The position numbers and the translations under genes are program-made. A stretch of 64,000 nucleotides of DNA from Tenodera sinensis (Eukaryota; Arthropoda; Insecta; Mantodea; Mantidae), in the NCBI GenBank assembly GCA_030765045.1, contig CM060961.1:31603305-31667304 (forward strand), given 5' to 3'. Under the pieces are notes generated by a model that ran no database searches, had not been told where the DNA came from, and saw only the letters and a list, made by a program, of their open reading frames with translations. This document shows positions 21,005 to 30,775 of this stretch, one piece after another; the first letter of the stretch is position 1, and each line of letters begins with the position of its first letter.

Positions 21005-21330
21005 TTATAAATCAAGCGGAGTTAAACAATTAAGTTAAAAAATTATTTATCTATGTCAACAAACTTACTGTTGCCATGTGTGGGCAATGTTTGAGAGGTA
21101 GAACTGGAACTTAAAAATTCAATGTCACAGCTGGGATTTGAACGACAGACCCTCCACTTACCAGGTAGGTGCTCTAACCATTAAGCTACTGTGACAACCT
21201 GTCAGAATGACATTGAATTCTCAAACCAGTTCATATTTTCCTGGTAAACCACAAGGGCAATCTCACATCAGAGACAATTACCCCAATGGTTAATGTACAA
21301 TTTAATGCAAACTATTCTACATAGGAGTAG
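21005..21330 (-). mobile_element. SINE, family 4 (central tRNA-like region)
   Basis: It is the reverse complement of the SINE at 61735-61985. The tRNA-like core (about 21125-21200) has fully complementary ends TGTCACA and TGTGACA, box A TAGCTTAATGGTTAGAG and box B CGTTCAAATCC. Unusually, about 105 bp of leader (CATTGGGGTAATTGTCTCTG, ACCAGGAAAATATGAACTGG) precede the tRNA-like part. The 3' part contains AAGTTCCAGTTCTACCTCTC. Confidence 0.8.
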
Positions 21331-21407
21331 GAATTCTACACTTTAAAATCTGAAAAAAGAAAAAAAAAAGGACGTTTATAAATTTTGGATAGTATAAAGG
21401 TAGCTAA

Positions 21408-21784
21408 GAGGTGGCGCCATAGCCAAGTGGTTACACTATTTGCCTACCACCTAGGCGGCCCAGCTTTGATACCAGGGACCTGCATATGGTATTCATGGTG
21501 GACAAAGCGGTGTCAGGGTGGGTTTTCTCTAGTTTTCCTCACCACTCATTCCACCAATTGCTCCACTATCTCCTTTTCAAGCATCGATTTTGCCTGCATT
21601 TCATATCATCTTCTCCCTTACTATCATACCTGGTGCTTGGCGATCATCTGCTTCCAGGTCTTCACTCTGTCAGGTCCATAGGTCCTGTGCTCCCTGACAG
21701 GTGTCTGACCCTAGGTACTGGTTTGTATGTCCTAGGGGGTGTAAGTTTTCCATAAGGGGAAGGTAATGAGGTAAAGAAAAAAAA
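21408..21784 (+). mobile_element. SINE, family 1, near full length with 12-bp duplication
   Basis: Box A (TAGCCAAGTGGTTACAC), the CCACCTAGGCGGCC variable region, a mutated box B and the family body are followed by a poly(A) run. AAAGGTAGCTAA (21396-21407) and AAAGGTAGCCAA (21785-21796) are its target duplication with one mismatch. Confidence 0.9.
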
Positions 21785-21954
21785 AAAGGTAGCCAATATG
21801 AAAAGACTCATGAATATTTTTATATAATGCTGAAAACATTCATATTTCCATAGTTTAAAACTCTGTTTTGCTTTCACATTACTTTCTCTACTCACTCATT
21901 TACAAATTGTTCTTATAAAAGTTTATTCATGTCTCTATTTTCTGTTGCTTTTGT

Positions 21955-22090
21955 GGTCTGGAGGTGAGCGTATTAGCTTCCAAATGCAGTAGTCCTACAT
22001 TCCATTCACACCTGGAAGGTGGGAATTTTTCTTTAGCTAGGATTACTCACCATCCTCTCAAGAGTCTGGAAGCATGAGTGAGAGTGTAAA
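21955..22090 (+). mobile_element. SINE, family 2 (tRNA-derived)
   Basis: TGTGGTCTGGAGGTGAGCG resembles box A and is followed by a weak box B, TTTTTCTTTAGCTAGGATTA and GAGTCTGGAAGCATGAGTG. The same body occurs at 26310, 46967 and (minus) 54975. Confidence 0.65.
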
Positions 22091-22862
22091 TGTGTGTGTT
22101 AATTTAATGTTTATAAAGAAAATCCAATGTAAATAAACCCAAAGTTACATGACTAGTAAGTAAACGAGTTAACATCATTGCCACTGAGCAATTGTTCCAA
22201 TGGAAATGCTATCAATATGATATTAGATGTTAAAGGCAGCATACAAATGGAGAAAAAAATACTTCTTGTTAATAGAGATAAACATTCATTACACATTTGC
22301 ACATTTTATTATACATATAAGAAGAGTACAATAGCCTAAAGTAATAGTTAAGATATTTTTAAAAGTGAATGCTCTGTGACAGTTTTAAAATTCCATGCTC
22401 TTTAGGCGACTGCAAGAAAGAAAGGAATAGCAAGTTGAAATTTGCTATTTCTCGAAAAAAGTTAAAAGATGTGAACTTTCAAAGTAATAACAAAGGATAT
22501 CACTAAAATGGACTAATTCAACATAAATTAGGTGCTTTAATAAGAGCTACATTTTTTCTATGGAAAGACTTATTTCTATATCTTACAGTTTATCATTTAT
22601 GCAAAAGTCATTCACAATAAAGGGCTTAACACATTAGTACCCACACAAAATTTAAGATAAATACTTTATTGTCCTGCAAATATATTAATCATATGGTATT
22701 TTAATTAAAATCAATAGAGCCATTTTTGAGAACATTGAAAAATTTTCACTGTAAAAGGGTAGTGTGGGGGCATTTGAAACTCTTTATGTCACATCCTTGG
22801 AAGATACTAAAATAAAATACATTTTCATTTTTGACTTATGTTACACACATACAACACAACAC

Positions 22863-22970
22863 AACAAATTCACACAATGCACACAAAACACCACACACAC
22901 AAAACACACACACACACACACACGCACACGCACACGCACACGCACACGCACACGCACACGCGCACGCGCA

Positions 22971-23021
<51 letters not shown>
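22863..23021 (+). repeat. CA/CACG microsatellite (left half of split tract)
   Basis: CA units with CACGCA and CGCA variants run up to the LINE start. The matching right half, CACACACACACAC, is at 25186-25203. Confidence 0.95.
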
Positions 23022-23024
<3 letters not shown>

Positions 23025-24860
23025 ATCCTAACAAGCCTTGACGTCAAAGGTGCATTTAATGCCGCCTGGTGGCCCAGTATTCTCAAGAACTTAAAAGAAT
23101 GGGAATGTCCGAGAAATATCTACAACTTAGCATTAGATTTCTTCAACCACAGGAAAGCAAAAATCACAATAAACAATTACACAATGGAAAAAGAAGTTCA
23201 GAAGGGCTGTCCACAAGGATCCTGCTGTGGCCCAGGCTTTTGGAACATAATGTATAATTCCCTATTGAATACTGATTTCAATAGGAACACTAAAGCCATG
23301 GCATTCGCAGATGACCTTGTCATATTAACAAGAGGCTCAAGCAAAGTAGAAGCAGAAAACATAGCGAATCAAGATTTAGTCAAAATTCAGAACTGGGCCA
23401 CTGACAACAAAATAGAATTTAACGAAAAGAAGTCGAAGACTCTAGTCATATCAAGAAAGCGAACGGACAATTGGGACGTCAATATCTACTTAAACAACAA
23501 GAAGCTTAACCAAACTGAAGAAATGAAATATCTGGGCATATGGTTTGACAGTAAGTTTAACTTCAATGCACACATAGACCACACTGCAGGAAAATCAATC
23601 ACACTCATCCACATGTTATCACGGACAGCTAAACTACAATGGGGATTAGGACACAAAGCACTAAAAACAATATACGAGGGAGCTATAGTCCCAATAATGA
23701 CATATGGCTCACCAGTGTGGATAGACGCTTTAAGAAAAATAAAAAATCTAACAAAATATAAAAGGATACAAAGATTGATTAATATAAAAATTGCTAAAGC
23801 CTACCGAACTCTCTCATACGAGGCATCATGCGTAGTAGCAGGCGTTCCACCCCTACAAATAACCATAGAACAATATGTAAGAACCTACCTGGCAACAAAA
23901 GTCAACAATCAAGAATATGACGCACCGCTGGAAGTCAGGTATTGGAGACACCCTGCGGAAATACCAATAATAGATGAGGTAGATAACAACAATGAATATG
24001 CAGTTGAAATGTACACCGATGGTAGCAAAACTGGTGATAAAGTTGGGGCAGCAGGGATCATCTTCATCCATGGCAACCTGGCATACAAATTAAAGTTCAA
24101 GTTGCATCCACGATGCACGAATAACCAGGCTGAACAACTGGCAATATTAAAAACACTTAAAAAACTAGATGAACTTGGATATGGAGAATGCGATGAAAAA
24201 CGAGCTGCATTATTCACAGACAGTAAGATAACTCTAGATCTGCTCAGGAACAACATAAAACATAACCAGCTGATAGAAGCAATCAAAACCAAAATCCTTG
24301 AACTTTCAAAATCAAAGTGGACACTACATTTCGGCTGGGTGAAAGGACACGCGGGAATACACGGAAATGAACTTGTGGACAGACTAGCAAAACAAGCTGC
24401 CGCGGAAGACACTGAAATAATATATGACAAAGTATCAAAAGAAGCAATAGTAACTAGAGAGAAAGAAACTGGACTCGAAGAATGGCAACAACAATGGACA
24501 GCATCAAGGAAAGGAGCAGTAACCAAAGAATATTTCCCATCCGTGAGAAGAAGATTGAAGCAACGGTTACCAATATCTCCGGAGTTCACAGCAATGATAA
24601 CAGGACATGGAAAGCTAAGATCATATCGCCACAGGTTTGGATTTTTAGATAACCCAATGTGCAAATGTGAAGAAGAGGACCAAACAGTAAACCACATTAT
24701 ATTTCGATGCAAAATACTAAACAACCAGAGAAACGCAATGATTAGGAAGATACAAAGTAAAGGTGCTACTTGGCCCATAAACAAAGAAGAACTTGGAAAC
24801 AATTTCATACAACCTTTCGTTAACTTCATTAATGCTATACAATTCACAGAAATAGAATGA
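23022..24860 (+). CDS. LINE ORF2 fragment: reverse transcriptase, RNase H, zinc knuckle
   Basis: About 612 residues of a non-LTR retrotransposon polyprotein. It begins ILTSLDVKGAFNAAWW, carrying the first RT catalytic Asp. It continues with KGCPQGSCCGPGFWN and the catalytic FADDLVI box (about 23304-23324). A thumb region TYGSPVWIDAL follows. The RNase H domain has MYTDGSKTG, NNQAEQLAI, LFTDSKITL and GWVKGHAGIHGNELVDRLAK, so all four acidic residues are present. The C-terminus has a C-x-C-x8-H-x4-C finger (CKCEEEDQTVNHIIFRC). The open frame extends back to 22764 only because the CA tract and GTm sequence lack stops, so that start is not meaningful. An antisense 355-codon frame is a shadow. Confidence 0.92.
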
Positions 24861-25168
24861 CTTAAGTTCAAATATATACAATTTCTACTCCTTACCAAAA
24901 TTGCAATCAGTATCATTGTCCAAACACAGTTCAATACTCTACTGCTGTTACGAGTATAATTATATTTGCGTTTCACTATATGATAAGTACTAGATTTATG
25001 AAGTACTCAATTAGACTAAGGTAGATAAAAAATTAGAGGTAAATAAAGATGTAAATGTTCAAATAGAACATCACCAACAATATGTACATGTATATATAAA
25101 ATGTAATTTGTATGTAAATAAATAAATTCAAGCATGTAGTATTCATATGGAATGGGGCATGCAATTTA

Positions 25169-25185
<17 letters not shown>
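23022..25185 (+). mobile_element. 5'-truncated R1/I-type LINE in a CA microsatellite
   Basis: The element starts inside the reverse-transcriptase core, ends with a 308-bp 3' UTR and an 18-A tail (25168-25185), and lies between two halves of a CA tract. Its frame is unbroken from the 5' junction to the stop, so it is the youngest-looking retroelement here. R1-clade LINEs that home to (AC)n repeats, such as Waldo of flies and mosquitoes, are a known precedent. Loss of the endonuclease and first RT blocks makes this copy immobile on its own. Confidence 0.9.
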
Positions 25186-25199
<14 letters not shown>

Positions 25200-25345
25200 C
25201 ACACATGCACGCACACCTTTTCCAAAACTTCTCTTTTTGATTCAGGGAGATTAAAACGTGTATTTCCAGTGATATCTCGGTATCGGCTTTTTGGATAGAA
25301 TGCAAATCCTTCGTTTCCTTCGTAATAGGGAAAGTAAAAAATGCT

Positions 25346-26309
25346 GAATCATTTGGGATCTTTTAAGGATAGTTAGTGTGGAAATATTTGACATTCAGTA
25401 CTATGGCAGACACAAAATTTAATGGTGGCTGATACCTGACAGATACTATTCTCTCTCCTGTTGTGCAAATACATTTTGTTATACAAATAATATTTATATC
25501 ATCGGCTGTACCTACAGCGTGATTTCACAATGTGTTTATCTATACAACATGGCTAGGCGTGGGAAACCTCTGATTGGAGATTGTGTTGAGTCTCCCTTTG
25601 CGTCAGCCATAGATACTACCTGAACACCAGAAATAAGTGAGCTGGAGGAATGTGCCATGCAAATATTTTCTCCCGTGAGCAATCAAGTTTATCCAGTTCG
25701 TATCGTATACAGTACACAGTGTTGTCACTAAATACTGATGATCACACAGCACCTAATATTTCCCTGGTTTTAGAACTTGTTATACAAGTTCTACTTCTAT
25801 GAAAGGAGAAGCAGATTGATTCCGTTTACGAGCTCGCCCGCTTCCTTTGTGACTCTGAGTCTTTCTGCTACTCACAATAGACTGCCTTTCCTCTCTTTTG
25901 GATCATTCTAATGGAAAACGCAGAACAAAGTAACACTATGGACAGAAATAGCCCTACATCGCTCATAAAGGAAAAAGACATAGGCACTGCAGTGTACATA
26001 CGATGTTTGGAAAGCGATGTTATGGTGATCCAAAGCTATCATGTTTCAGTATGCTTATGGCCGGCAATTTTTTTGTTTCCACGACGTTTTCCAATTGTTA
26101 CTTTTGCAGTTCTGTCAATCATTTCTTCGCACATGCTAAAAAAAACTGTCATAGATGGGTCCGATAACAGCGTAAAGTGCTACTTCAGTGAACAATGCCC
26201 TTAAAAGTCGCTATACTACTTAATTCTAAATTTAGCTCGATTTTGAAAAAACATCACTTGGGTACATGAAAATGAAAGCCATAATTATTTTCAAAATTGA
26301 ATGCGGCAG
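25346..26309. other. unassigned DNA
   Basis: No gene or repeat family recognised. A 97-codon frame at 25911-26204 has no motif. Confidence 0.4.
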
Positions 26310-26455
26310 TTCGTAAATGACTGCCGCTACAGCGTTTTGGCATCTCAACTTTGTGGTCCCGGATTCGATTCCCGGTGGAAGCGAGGGACTTTTCAAGAAC
26401 ATCAATGATTCTACATCTCCCACAAGGTCTGGAAGTATGAATGCAATTGTATTTA
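26310..26455 (+). mobile_element. SINE, family 2
   Basis: Box-B-like GGATTCGATTCCCGG is followed by GAGGGACTTTTCAAGAACAT, CTCCCACAAGGTCTGGAAG and TATGAATGCAATTG. The box A region (CTACAGCGTTTTGGCATCTC) is degenerate. Confidence 0.7.
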
Positions 26456-26466
26456 ACTGTAACAAA

Positions 26467-27947
26467 GCTGACATGTTGCACTCACATGACTTTCCCTACT
26501 CTTGTAGGTACGAACTAGGTATTCTTACAAACACTTATTCCTCTACCTTCTTCATGTTAGTCGAGATACATATTTAAGAAATTGTCTATAGTGCTGTCGA
26601 AATAGGAAAGTCACCTGAAGCACTCAAACGCTAGGCTGCAAACACGTGACCACAGAGAACGCTCTGGTTGGTTCCTGACCGAAGCTCTCAGAGGAAGAAA
26701 ACTAAATATATCAATTTTTTAATGTTATTGCTATGTTACGGCTGTTTTTTACATTAGCGGTGTTGATGTTAAATGGCTTTCTTAGGCTGGATTTACTACA
26801 ATTACTACTGCTTTTTTGTAGGTGCAAAGGGAATATGGAAGCACAGTAGGCTCTGAGCGATAGACAAATCTTTTAAAGCTTCCAAATTACGTTTTTTTTT
26901 TTTTTTTTGCACGGCCAAGAGATAAAAAAGTAAATAACGAACTTCCATTTGCGAAAATTTTTAAGTATTGCAAAACTCGCACAAATAGCAAGGAATATCT
27001 CCAAATGGTTCACTCAAAAATGCATTTGGACATAACTTGTGTGTTTTACGAGATCTATACCTTTTTGCATACTAAGATTCAGTCTAGGCGGCGCCGTGAC
27101 CGAGTGGTCAGACCGTCCACCTACCACCTAGGCGGCCCGGGTTCGATCCCAAGGACCTGCATGTGGTATTCATGGTGGTCGAAGTGGCGTCTGGGCGGGT
27201 ATTCTCCGGGTTCTCGGGTTTCCTCCACCACTCATTCCACCAATTGCGCCATCATCACCTTTCCATTAATCCATTTCGCCTGCATTCCATACCATCCTCT
27301 TGCTCATTCTCACACCTGGTGCTTGGCTGACCACCCGCTTCCAGGTCTTCCCTCTGTCCGGTTCATAGATTTCTCTGCTCGACGGGCATGCCCTAGGCAT
27401 AGGCTTGTAAGTCCTAGGGGGTTAAGTCCTACATAAAGGGAGGGTAATCAGATAAAGATGAAGATCTGATCTACCTCTTAAGGTTTACTAGTTATGCAGA
27501 AATCATCAAGAGTTAACAGGACTACGTAGGCTATAGCCAGAAAATTCAAAATATACATTTAATTTGCCTGAAAATATCTTAAACATATAGCATTTTAATA
27601 AAAATCATTAGAGCAATTTTTGAGAAAATAAAAATTTTCGAAAAAACTTCCATATAAAGGATAGTTTAGGGTGGAGGAATTTTCTTCAAAATCTTTGTGT
27701 CACATGCTTGAAAGATCTTAAGCTTAAATACCAACTTTGGGTTTTACCAGCTTTCCGTTTTTGAGTTATGCTGTTCACAGTCTGACACACACACACACAC
27801 ACACGCGCGCGCGCGGACCTTTTTCTAAAACTTCTCTTTTGGATTCAGGAAGGCCCAAAGCATATTTCGTGTGAAATCTTGACATCAAAATTTTGTGTCG
27901 AATACAACACTTTCCGTACTTATACGCAGTAGAGAAAGTAAAAACTG
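26467..27947 (-). repeat. GTm family copy with two insertions
   Basis: The inverted tail (GTTGCACTCACATGACTTTC) starts at 26467 and the head GTAGAGAAAGTAAAAACTG ends at 27947. Two inserts interrupt it: an unidentified 26590-26815 stretch and a family-1 SINE at about 27085-27460. The simple-repeat site (27783-27815) reads CACACA then CGCGCGCGCGCG. Confidence 0.88.
27085..27460 (+). mobile_element. SINE, family 1, near full length
   Basis: The best-preserved head: GACCGAGTGGTCAGACC (box A), CCACCTAGGCGGCCC and GGGTTCGATCCC (box B). The body runs to GGGAGGGTAATCAGATAAAG. Flanking AAGATTCAGTCT and AAGATCTGATCT look like an aged duplication of the GTm target. Confidence 0.9.
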
Positions 27948-28094
27948 ATAAACCAACGTTAAGAAACCATACAGTTCGGCAAGTAATAACCAACAGTTAT
28001 TCCTCAAATCAAAGCCTCCGATATCACCAAACAGTTAAAGGGGCTATAAAGCTGAAAACAATAAGATCGTAAACGCATATATGACACTTCAGGT

Positions 28095-28260
28095 TCGTCT
28101 ATCTCCATGATGTCTGCTTGACATCCAAGAGGTCCAGAGTTCGAATATCGGTTAGGATTCCTGGATTAGGATAATCTGGATAAGGCTTTTTGGGGAGTTT
28201 TCTCTTATCCTGAGAAAACGAATGTCAGGTAGCTCTAAGCTCAACTGAACTACTAAAAAA
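28095..28260 (+). mobile_element. SINE, family 3
   Basis: CCAAGAGGTCCAGAGTTCGAA, GGATTAGGATAATCTGGATA, TTTTCTCTTATCCTGAGAAA, CGAATGTCAGGTAGCTCTAA and an A-rich 3' end match the copy at 1726-1965. Confidence 0.75.
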
Positions 28261-28929
28261 AATAAAAAAATCAGATGCGTTTGCAGCAATTTGAATTATT
28301 TTAAATCAGTGTTTAACTCCCGTTTTTACTAATAAGACACCACAGGCAATGGACACTGGTGACCTAATACATGCAATGGAATGGTATTTGGGAAAGGAAA
28401 TTAGGTAAGTAAACGTTACAGGGCTAATTTAGGGTACCTCAGTCATGAGGTCTGAGAAAAATCTGTAGAAAGCCACAGTCAGAGAGAAAGGCGCTGGAAG
28501 GGCTTGAACCATATACCTCTCTGCCACGAATCCGAAATCATAAAAGTCAATGCTGATTTAGAAATAAGTGATAACTAAACTTTCATATGAAGATTAAGAA
28601 CTTACTATACCTCGGACTTTTAGTTCCTAAAGATCTTAAATTAGGTGCCTAAAATAGGTCATATCAGAAGTCAAAATAGGTTCTAAACTTACAAAAGTAG
28701 GTGAAAAAAAATTTTTATTTCGCATTACAAATTAGCCGAAGCATTTGACAATGTCTTTATTGTGTATGTCCATAATTAGAGTCACATAAACAACTAACAC
28801 ACTTCCTAAGATTTCCATTGAGAAACTGCATCGCTTGTCAGATAATACCATCTTATACCGTATTTAAATGTTGGTATTAGACACAAGGGAACAGCAGGTG
28901 TTTTGCCAGACAGCAACTGTGCGGAGAAC
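28261..28929. other. unassigned DNA
   Basis: No gene or repeat family recognised. Several TAGGT words occur at 28620-28700. Confidence 0.35.
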
Positions 28930-29077
28930 TGTTAGTCCTTTTTTTTTTTTCCCTTCATTTTTTGATGCACTGATTTGAGTTTTTTAGAAACTTTTTCGTC
29001 AACGTAACCAGCAACCAAATTGATTTTTCCTGTCAATTCCAGTTGCGTGTAGACCGGTTTGCCATAATACTCTAGAG

Positions 29078-29384
29078 CAGCGCTGTCCAACGCGGTACTC
29101 GCGGGCACCATGGCGCCCATGATGTACTTTTCTGGCGCCCTTCATAAGCAATACTCTAATATTAATTCCAATTTGAACACAAAACTATTTCATTCCGAAT
29201 ATCTTCCCAGTGCATAGCCATGAAGTATGTTTTTTTACACCTATTCATTACTTCCCTAACCAGTGCTTTCCCTTTATTCTCTCAAAAGAAGGGTACTTGC
29301 CCTAACAGTGGTTGTGATGGCGCCCGCGCCTCCTTCAGCATTAGTTATATGTGCCCGAGTACACAAGAAAGTTGGACAGCACTG
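29078..29384. mobile_element. hAT MITE with perfect 8-bp duplication
   Basis: Terminal inverted repeats are CAGCGCTGTCCAAC (left) and, inverted, CAGTGCTGTCCAAC (right). The flanks CTCTAGAG at 29070-29077 and 29385-29392 are identical and fit the hAT pattern nTnnnnAn. The 307-bp interior is non-coding. The two ends carry the GCGGGCACCATGGCGCC and GATGGCGCCCGCGCC motifs. Confidence 0.93.
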
Positions 29385-29530
29385 CTCTAGAGTGTTAATA
29401 GTGGGGACCAGATATACATAATATAATTTCATGAATACAATTTATGGACAGTTGTTGGGTCCTGCAGAACTTCTTTAGCTGAAGTAGTACTCACTGCTTC
29501 CTCCCGCAGTTTCAAAACAATGTTGTTGAT

Positions 29531-29814
29531 ATAAGTGCTGAGATTTCACGGCCGGCATTGTCAACTATGTTAAGTAGATTTTCCGGGCTTGTGGGCCGTG
29601 GTCGAGTTGGATTGCCTTCCTCCGACGCTTCGCTGAAAACTGCGTCCAGCATCTTCAGGGTGATCCAATTAGTGAACTCCCGATATTTGGACTCAGGAGT
29701 TCACTAATTGGATCACCCTGAAGATGCTGGACGCAGTTTTCAGCGAAACGTCGGAGGAAGGCAATCCAACTCGACCACGACCCACAAGCCCGGAAAATCT
29801 ACTTAACATAGTTG
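29531..29814. mobile_element. Penelope-like palindromic insertion with 12-bp duplication
   Basis: A hairpin with arms 29562-29680 and 29696-29814 (119 bp each, about two mismatches) encloses a 15-base loop (29681-29695). AATGTTGTTGAT flanks the insert at 29519-29530 and 29815-29826. The right arm contains CTGAAGA (29718-29724), a GCTG/CAGC stem and GAAAC (29745-29749), spaced like a hammerhead-ribozyme core. Such cores, with CCGGAAAA-type ends, are found in terminal repeats of Penelope-like elements. The assignment is by resemblance; no reverse transcriptase is present. Confidence 0.65.
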
Positions 29815-30164
29815 AATGTTGTTGATGTCCTCCGTATTATGCATTGTTCACTGTGATTGTTGTCAATGCACGACTGGCATGTAGGCTTACACATTGTTTC
29901 CATATTTCCAAATAAAGAAATTGAAAAATGAATAATTAGATAAAAATAGGTTCTAACGTGAAATTAGGTATTTTTAAGTTCTATAGGGCCACCATTTTCG
30001 AACATATATTTCCATAGTTACTATACACAACTTATTTTCTCTACATTATGAGGAACAAAATAGGTTTTTACCTACAATCCTAGATCTGCTTATTACTCAT
30101 GTTAATAAATTAAAACACATGACAAATAGCATTAATAATATAGGTCATCAAATAGTGTTAAAGT

Positions 30165-30775
30165 ATTCAATTTCTGCTATAGCAGGAACAACAAAACGCT
30201 TTTCCTTCTGAATCACCAGTCTTCTTGAGATCACTTGGAGCACCTTTGACATTTTCCCCACTTTTCACCTTCAGTGTCCTCGGAACAACGACCACAGCAA
30301 AGTTTGCAGCTAGCGTCATTTCTTTCCGATTGATCATTACCGGAATCAAAATCTTCGAGGACGATGTCGCTTTCTGAATCACTGCTGGAATTGTTCAGAT
30401 TTGCACTTCGCTTTCCTTTGGATTGTTTCCGTTTTTCTTTGCTGAAAAGGCTTTCTTCACACTGGTGGATTTCTTTGTTTTTAAAGATTGTTTCTCAATA
30501 ATGCGTTTTCTGCTATCAAAGCTGTAACCAAAGCTGCGAAGTTGACCTTGAAATAGTGAGTTGATTATCTCTAGCTCTGAGGCCAAAATACTTCTGCGTT
30601 TCAAACTCACTAACTCTTGCTCTACTTGATGGCTCAGTAGAGGTTTCATTCCCAACGGGATCCGTTTAATTCATTCCCAGAACGAGTATTACGAACATAC
30701 CTTTCTAATGTCCCTTTTGGCACAACAAATTCCTTTGGAGCTTTAAGGTATCCCGTTTCTTTGACTCTGAAACCG
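30165..30775 (-). pseudogene. pogo/Tigger-like transposase deletion derivative
   Basis: The minus strand starts with FRVKETGYLKAPKEFVVPKG and TLERYVR, the pipsqueak-type helix-turn-helix of pogo-like transposases. It later reads SDIVLEDFDSGNDQSERNDA followed by CKLCCGRCSEDTEGEKWGKC and a C-terminal cysteine cluster, the acidic tail and finger seen in insect pogo-derived proteins. The DDE core between them is missing, and frameshifts and a Trp-to-stop change are present. Non-functional. Confidence 0.7.

Larger units (their letters stand above)
22380..25345 (-). repeat. GTm family copy split by a LINE
   Basis: On the minus strand the head (about 25345) runs through GATTCAGGGAGATTAAAACG-type sequence (plus-strand reading) to the CA tract at 25186. 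The element resumes in the CA tract ending near 23021 and continues through the AAACTACCCTTT-equivalent block to about 22380. The LINE at 23022-25185 interrupts it exactly within its microsatellite. Confidence 0.9.
28936..29857 (-). pseudogene. unidentified coding-like fragment broken by two insertions
   Basis: If the two mobile inserts at 29078-29384 and 29531-29814 are removed, the minus strand reads as a possible protein. It opens at an ATG near 29855 (MHNTEDINNIVLKLREEA, VLQDPTTVHKLYS). After a frame break it ends LEYYGKPVYTQLELTGKI, NLVAGYVDEKVSKKL and a lysine-rich KKKKD terminus with a stop near 28936. Both inserts fall inside it. I do not recognise the protein. It could be a processed pseudogene or an exon remnant, and its coding nature is inferred only from composition and the continuity across the Penelope-like insert. 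Confidence 0.4.

Noticed and set aside
22764..23021. N-terminal part of the 698-codon frame, with Thr-His/Thr-Arg repeats
   Set aside because: It is GTm sequence and a CA/CACG microsatellite read in a frame that happens to lack stops. The LINE protein begins at 23022.
23909..24976. 355-codon antisense frame over the LINE
   Set aside because: It is antisense to an unambiguous RT/RNase H frame and has no family motif.
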